Origin: Dyella sedimenti
GTDB lineage: Bacteria; Pseudomonadota; Gammaproteobacteria; Xanthomonadales; Rhodanobacteraceae
Direction: 5' to 3'
DNA length: 64,000 bases
Assembly: GCF_022760995.1 (NCBI RefSeq)
Contig: NZ_JAKWJO010000003.1
Location: 124,001 to 188,000 of the forward strand
The notes beneath the pieces are model-generated. The model worked only from the letters and a program-made list of their open reading frames with translations. It was not told where the DNA came from and did not search any database. Shown here in pieces: positions 63,034 to 64,000 of this stretch; position 1 is the stretch's first letter, and every line of letters starts with the position of its first letter. The position numbers and the translations under genes are program-made.

Positions 63034-64000
63034 CGCGCGCCGCGCCCGAACAGCACCACTTCCACCGTCTGGATCAGGATAAGCAGGTCCAGCAGCAGGT
63101 TGTGGTTTTTTACGTAGAACAGGTCGTACTTGAGCTTTTCGGCAGCTTCCTCGACGGTGGCGCCGTAGGGATAGCTCAGTTGCGCCCAGCCGGCCAGGCC
63201 GGGCTTGAGGCAATGGCGCAGGGTGTAGTAGCGGATCTGCGTGGCGAGGTCGGCCACGAACTGCGGCCGTTCCGGCCGCGGGCCGACGATGCTCATGTCG
63301 CCCTTGAGCACGTTCCACAGCTGCGGCAGCTCGTCCAGGCGAAGCTTGCGGCTGATGCGTCCCACGCGGGTCACGCGGTCATCGTTCTTGGCGGCCCAGC
63401 GCGCCACGCCGTCGCGTTCGGCGTCGGTGCGCATGCTGCGGAACTTCAGTAGCAGGAAGGTGCGGCCATGTTCGCCCACGCGCTCCTGCCGATAGAGGAT
63501 GGGCTGGCCTGGGCCGGATTCCAGGCGGATGGCCAGCATCTCCAGCAGCATCAGCGGCCAGCACAGCAACAGCAGCAGCGTGGCCGCCACCAGGTCGAAG
63601 CAGCGCTTGCTCAGCTGGCGCAGCGGGGTGCCGTTGAAGCCGCCGGAGAACACCAGCCAGGACGGGTCGAGGATGGTCAGTTGCAGGCGGCCCGCCTCGC
63701 GCTCGAAGAACGAGGTGAGATCGGTGATGGTCACGCCCGCCTGGCGGCATTCCAACAGGGCGTCCATCGGCAGGTGGCCGCGCCTGTCGTCGACGCCGAC
63801 CACCACCTCGTCGATCTGCTCGCGCTGCACCAGCACGTGCAGCGGAAGCTTGTAGCGGATCAGGTGCTGCTCCGGCACCGCGATGGTTTCGCGGGCATGG
63901 GGGATATATCCCACCACGTGGAAACCGCGGCGATCGGTGCGCCGGCGCATCTGGTTGTGGATCTGCGCGGCGCGCGTGCCCGCGCCGAGGACCAGCACGC
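63030..64000 (-). CDS. Initiating sugar-phosphate transferase, polyprenyl type (5'-truncated)
   Basis: Polyprenol-phosphate hexose-1-phosphate transferase expected to start repeat-unit synthesis on undecaprenyl phosphate. The visible 322 residues hold the end of a CoA-binding-like domain (VLGAGTRAAQIH), a membrane helix (LVAATLLLLLCWPLMLLEMLAIRL) and the catalytic domain with LLKFRSMRTDAERDG, KLRLDELPQLWNVLKGDMS, VGPRPERP and PGLAGWAQL. About 460 aa is normal, so the start and several N-terminal helices lie beyond base 64000. Same direction as the assembly-line and glycosyltransferase arm, but separated from it by the two genes at 61511 and 62377. Confidence 0.93.
   Translation of the reverse strand, partial: VLVLGAGTRAAQIHNQMRRRTDRRGFHVVGYIPHARETIAVPEQHLIRYKLPLHVLVQREQIDEVVVGVDDRRGHLPMDALLECRQAGVTITDLTSFFEREAGRLQLTILDPSWLVFSGGFNGTPLRQLSKRCFDLVAATLLLLLCWPLMLLEMLAIRLESGPGQPILYRQERVGEHGRTFLLLKFRSMRTDAERDGVARWAAKNDDRVTRVGRISRKLRLDELPQLWNVLKGDMSIVGPRPERPQFVADLATQIRYYTLRHCLKPGLAGWAQLSYPYGATVEEAAEKLKYDLFYVKNHNLLLDLLILIQTVEVVLFGRGAR

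Overview
The window is a high-GC gammaproteobacterial chromosome segment. It most resembles the Xanthomonadales, and within them the Rhodanobacteraceae (Dyella, Luteibacter, Frateuria, Rhodanobacter types). That placement is an inference from overall GC and codon bias, tightly overlapping operons, REP-like GAGCGCACCCTGTGCGC palindromes and family resemblance of the proteins; no marker gene in the window fixes the genus.

Layout. (1) 1-2130: the 3' two thirds of ftsH with its terminator, a pair of inverted REP-like repeats, then a tRNA operon (Arg-ACG, Pro-TGG, Arg-TCT, His-GTG, Lys-CTT) with a good sigma-70 promoter and a terminator. (2) 2819-20760: a complete alginate operon on the + strand in the order algA-algC-algD-alg8-alg44-algK-algE-algG-algI-algJ-algF-algX-algL. 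It covers precursor supply (AlgA, AlgC, AlgD), c-di-GMP-gated polymerisation (Alg8/Alg44), periplasmic epimerisation, acetylation and lysis (AlgG, AlgI/J/F/X, AlgL) and export (AlgK, AlgE). The order differs from the Pseudomonas operon and it carries its own algC. (3) 20884-23000: an orphan membrane protein, a repeat-rich spacer and a convergent short-chain dehydrogenase. (4) 23327-34727 (+): an exopolysaccharide operon of the type usually found with exosortase A (export lipoprotein, chain-length protein, degenerate tyrosine-kinase-like protein, beta-barrel protein, two associated hydrolase-like proteins, GalE, a secreted polysaccharide-active protein, a flippase and a FemAB/GNAT protein). (5) 35007-46679 (-): a second arm with three NodB-type deacetylases, a fourth possible one, a formyltransferase-like protein, four glycosyltransferases, a PaaK-like adenylating enzyme and an O-antigen-ligase-like protein. 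(6) 46708-61258 (-): in the same direction, a PKS-NRPS-aminotransferase assembly line of two megaproteins (2394 and 2135 aa) preceded by a JmjC/cupin-8 protein. (7) 61511-64000: a secreted unknown, a membrane-anchored J-domain protein and the C-terminal part of the initiating sugar-phosphate transferase.

How they fit together. The sugar transferase would start the second polysaccharide on undecaprenyl phosphate; the glycosyltransferases extend it, the flippase, chain-length and export proteins move it out, and the deacetylases and formyltransferase-like protein modify it. The assembly line (A-T-KS-AT-ACP-aminotransferase, then C-A-T-C-degenerate A-T) ends without a thioesterase inside an exopolysaccharide locus. 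Its predicted chain starts with an amino acid extended by malonate and re-aminated (a 3,4-diamino acid), followed by one more amino acid. Whether the product decorates the polysaccharide or is an independent metabolite cannot be decided from sequence; this is the most unusual system in the window. No exosortase, PEP-CTERM protein, CRISPR array, rRNA or intact insertion sequence was seen.
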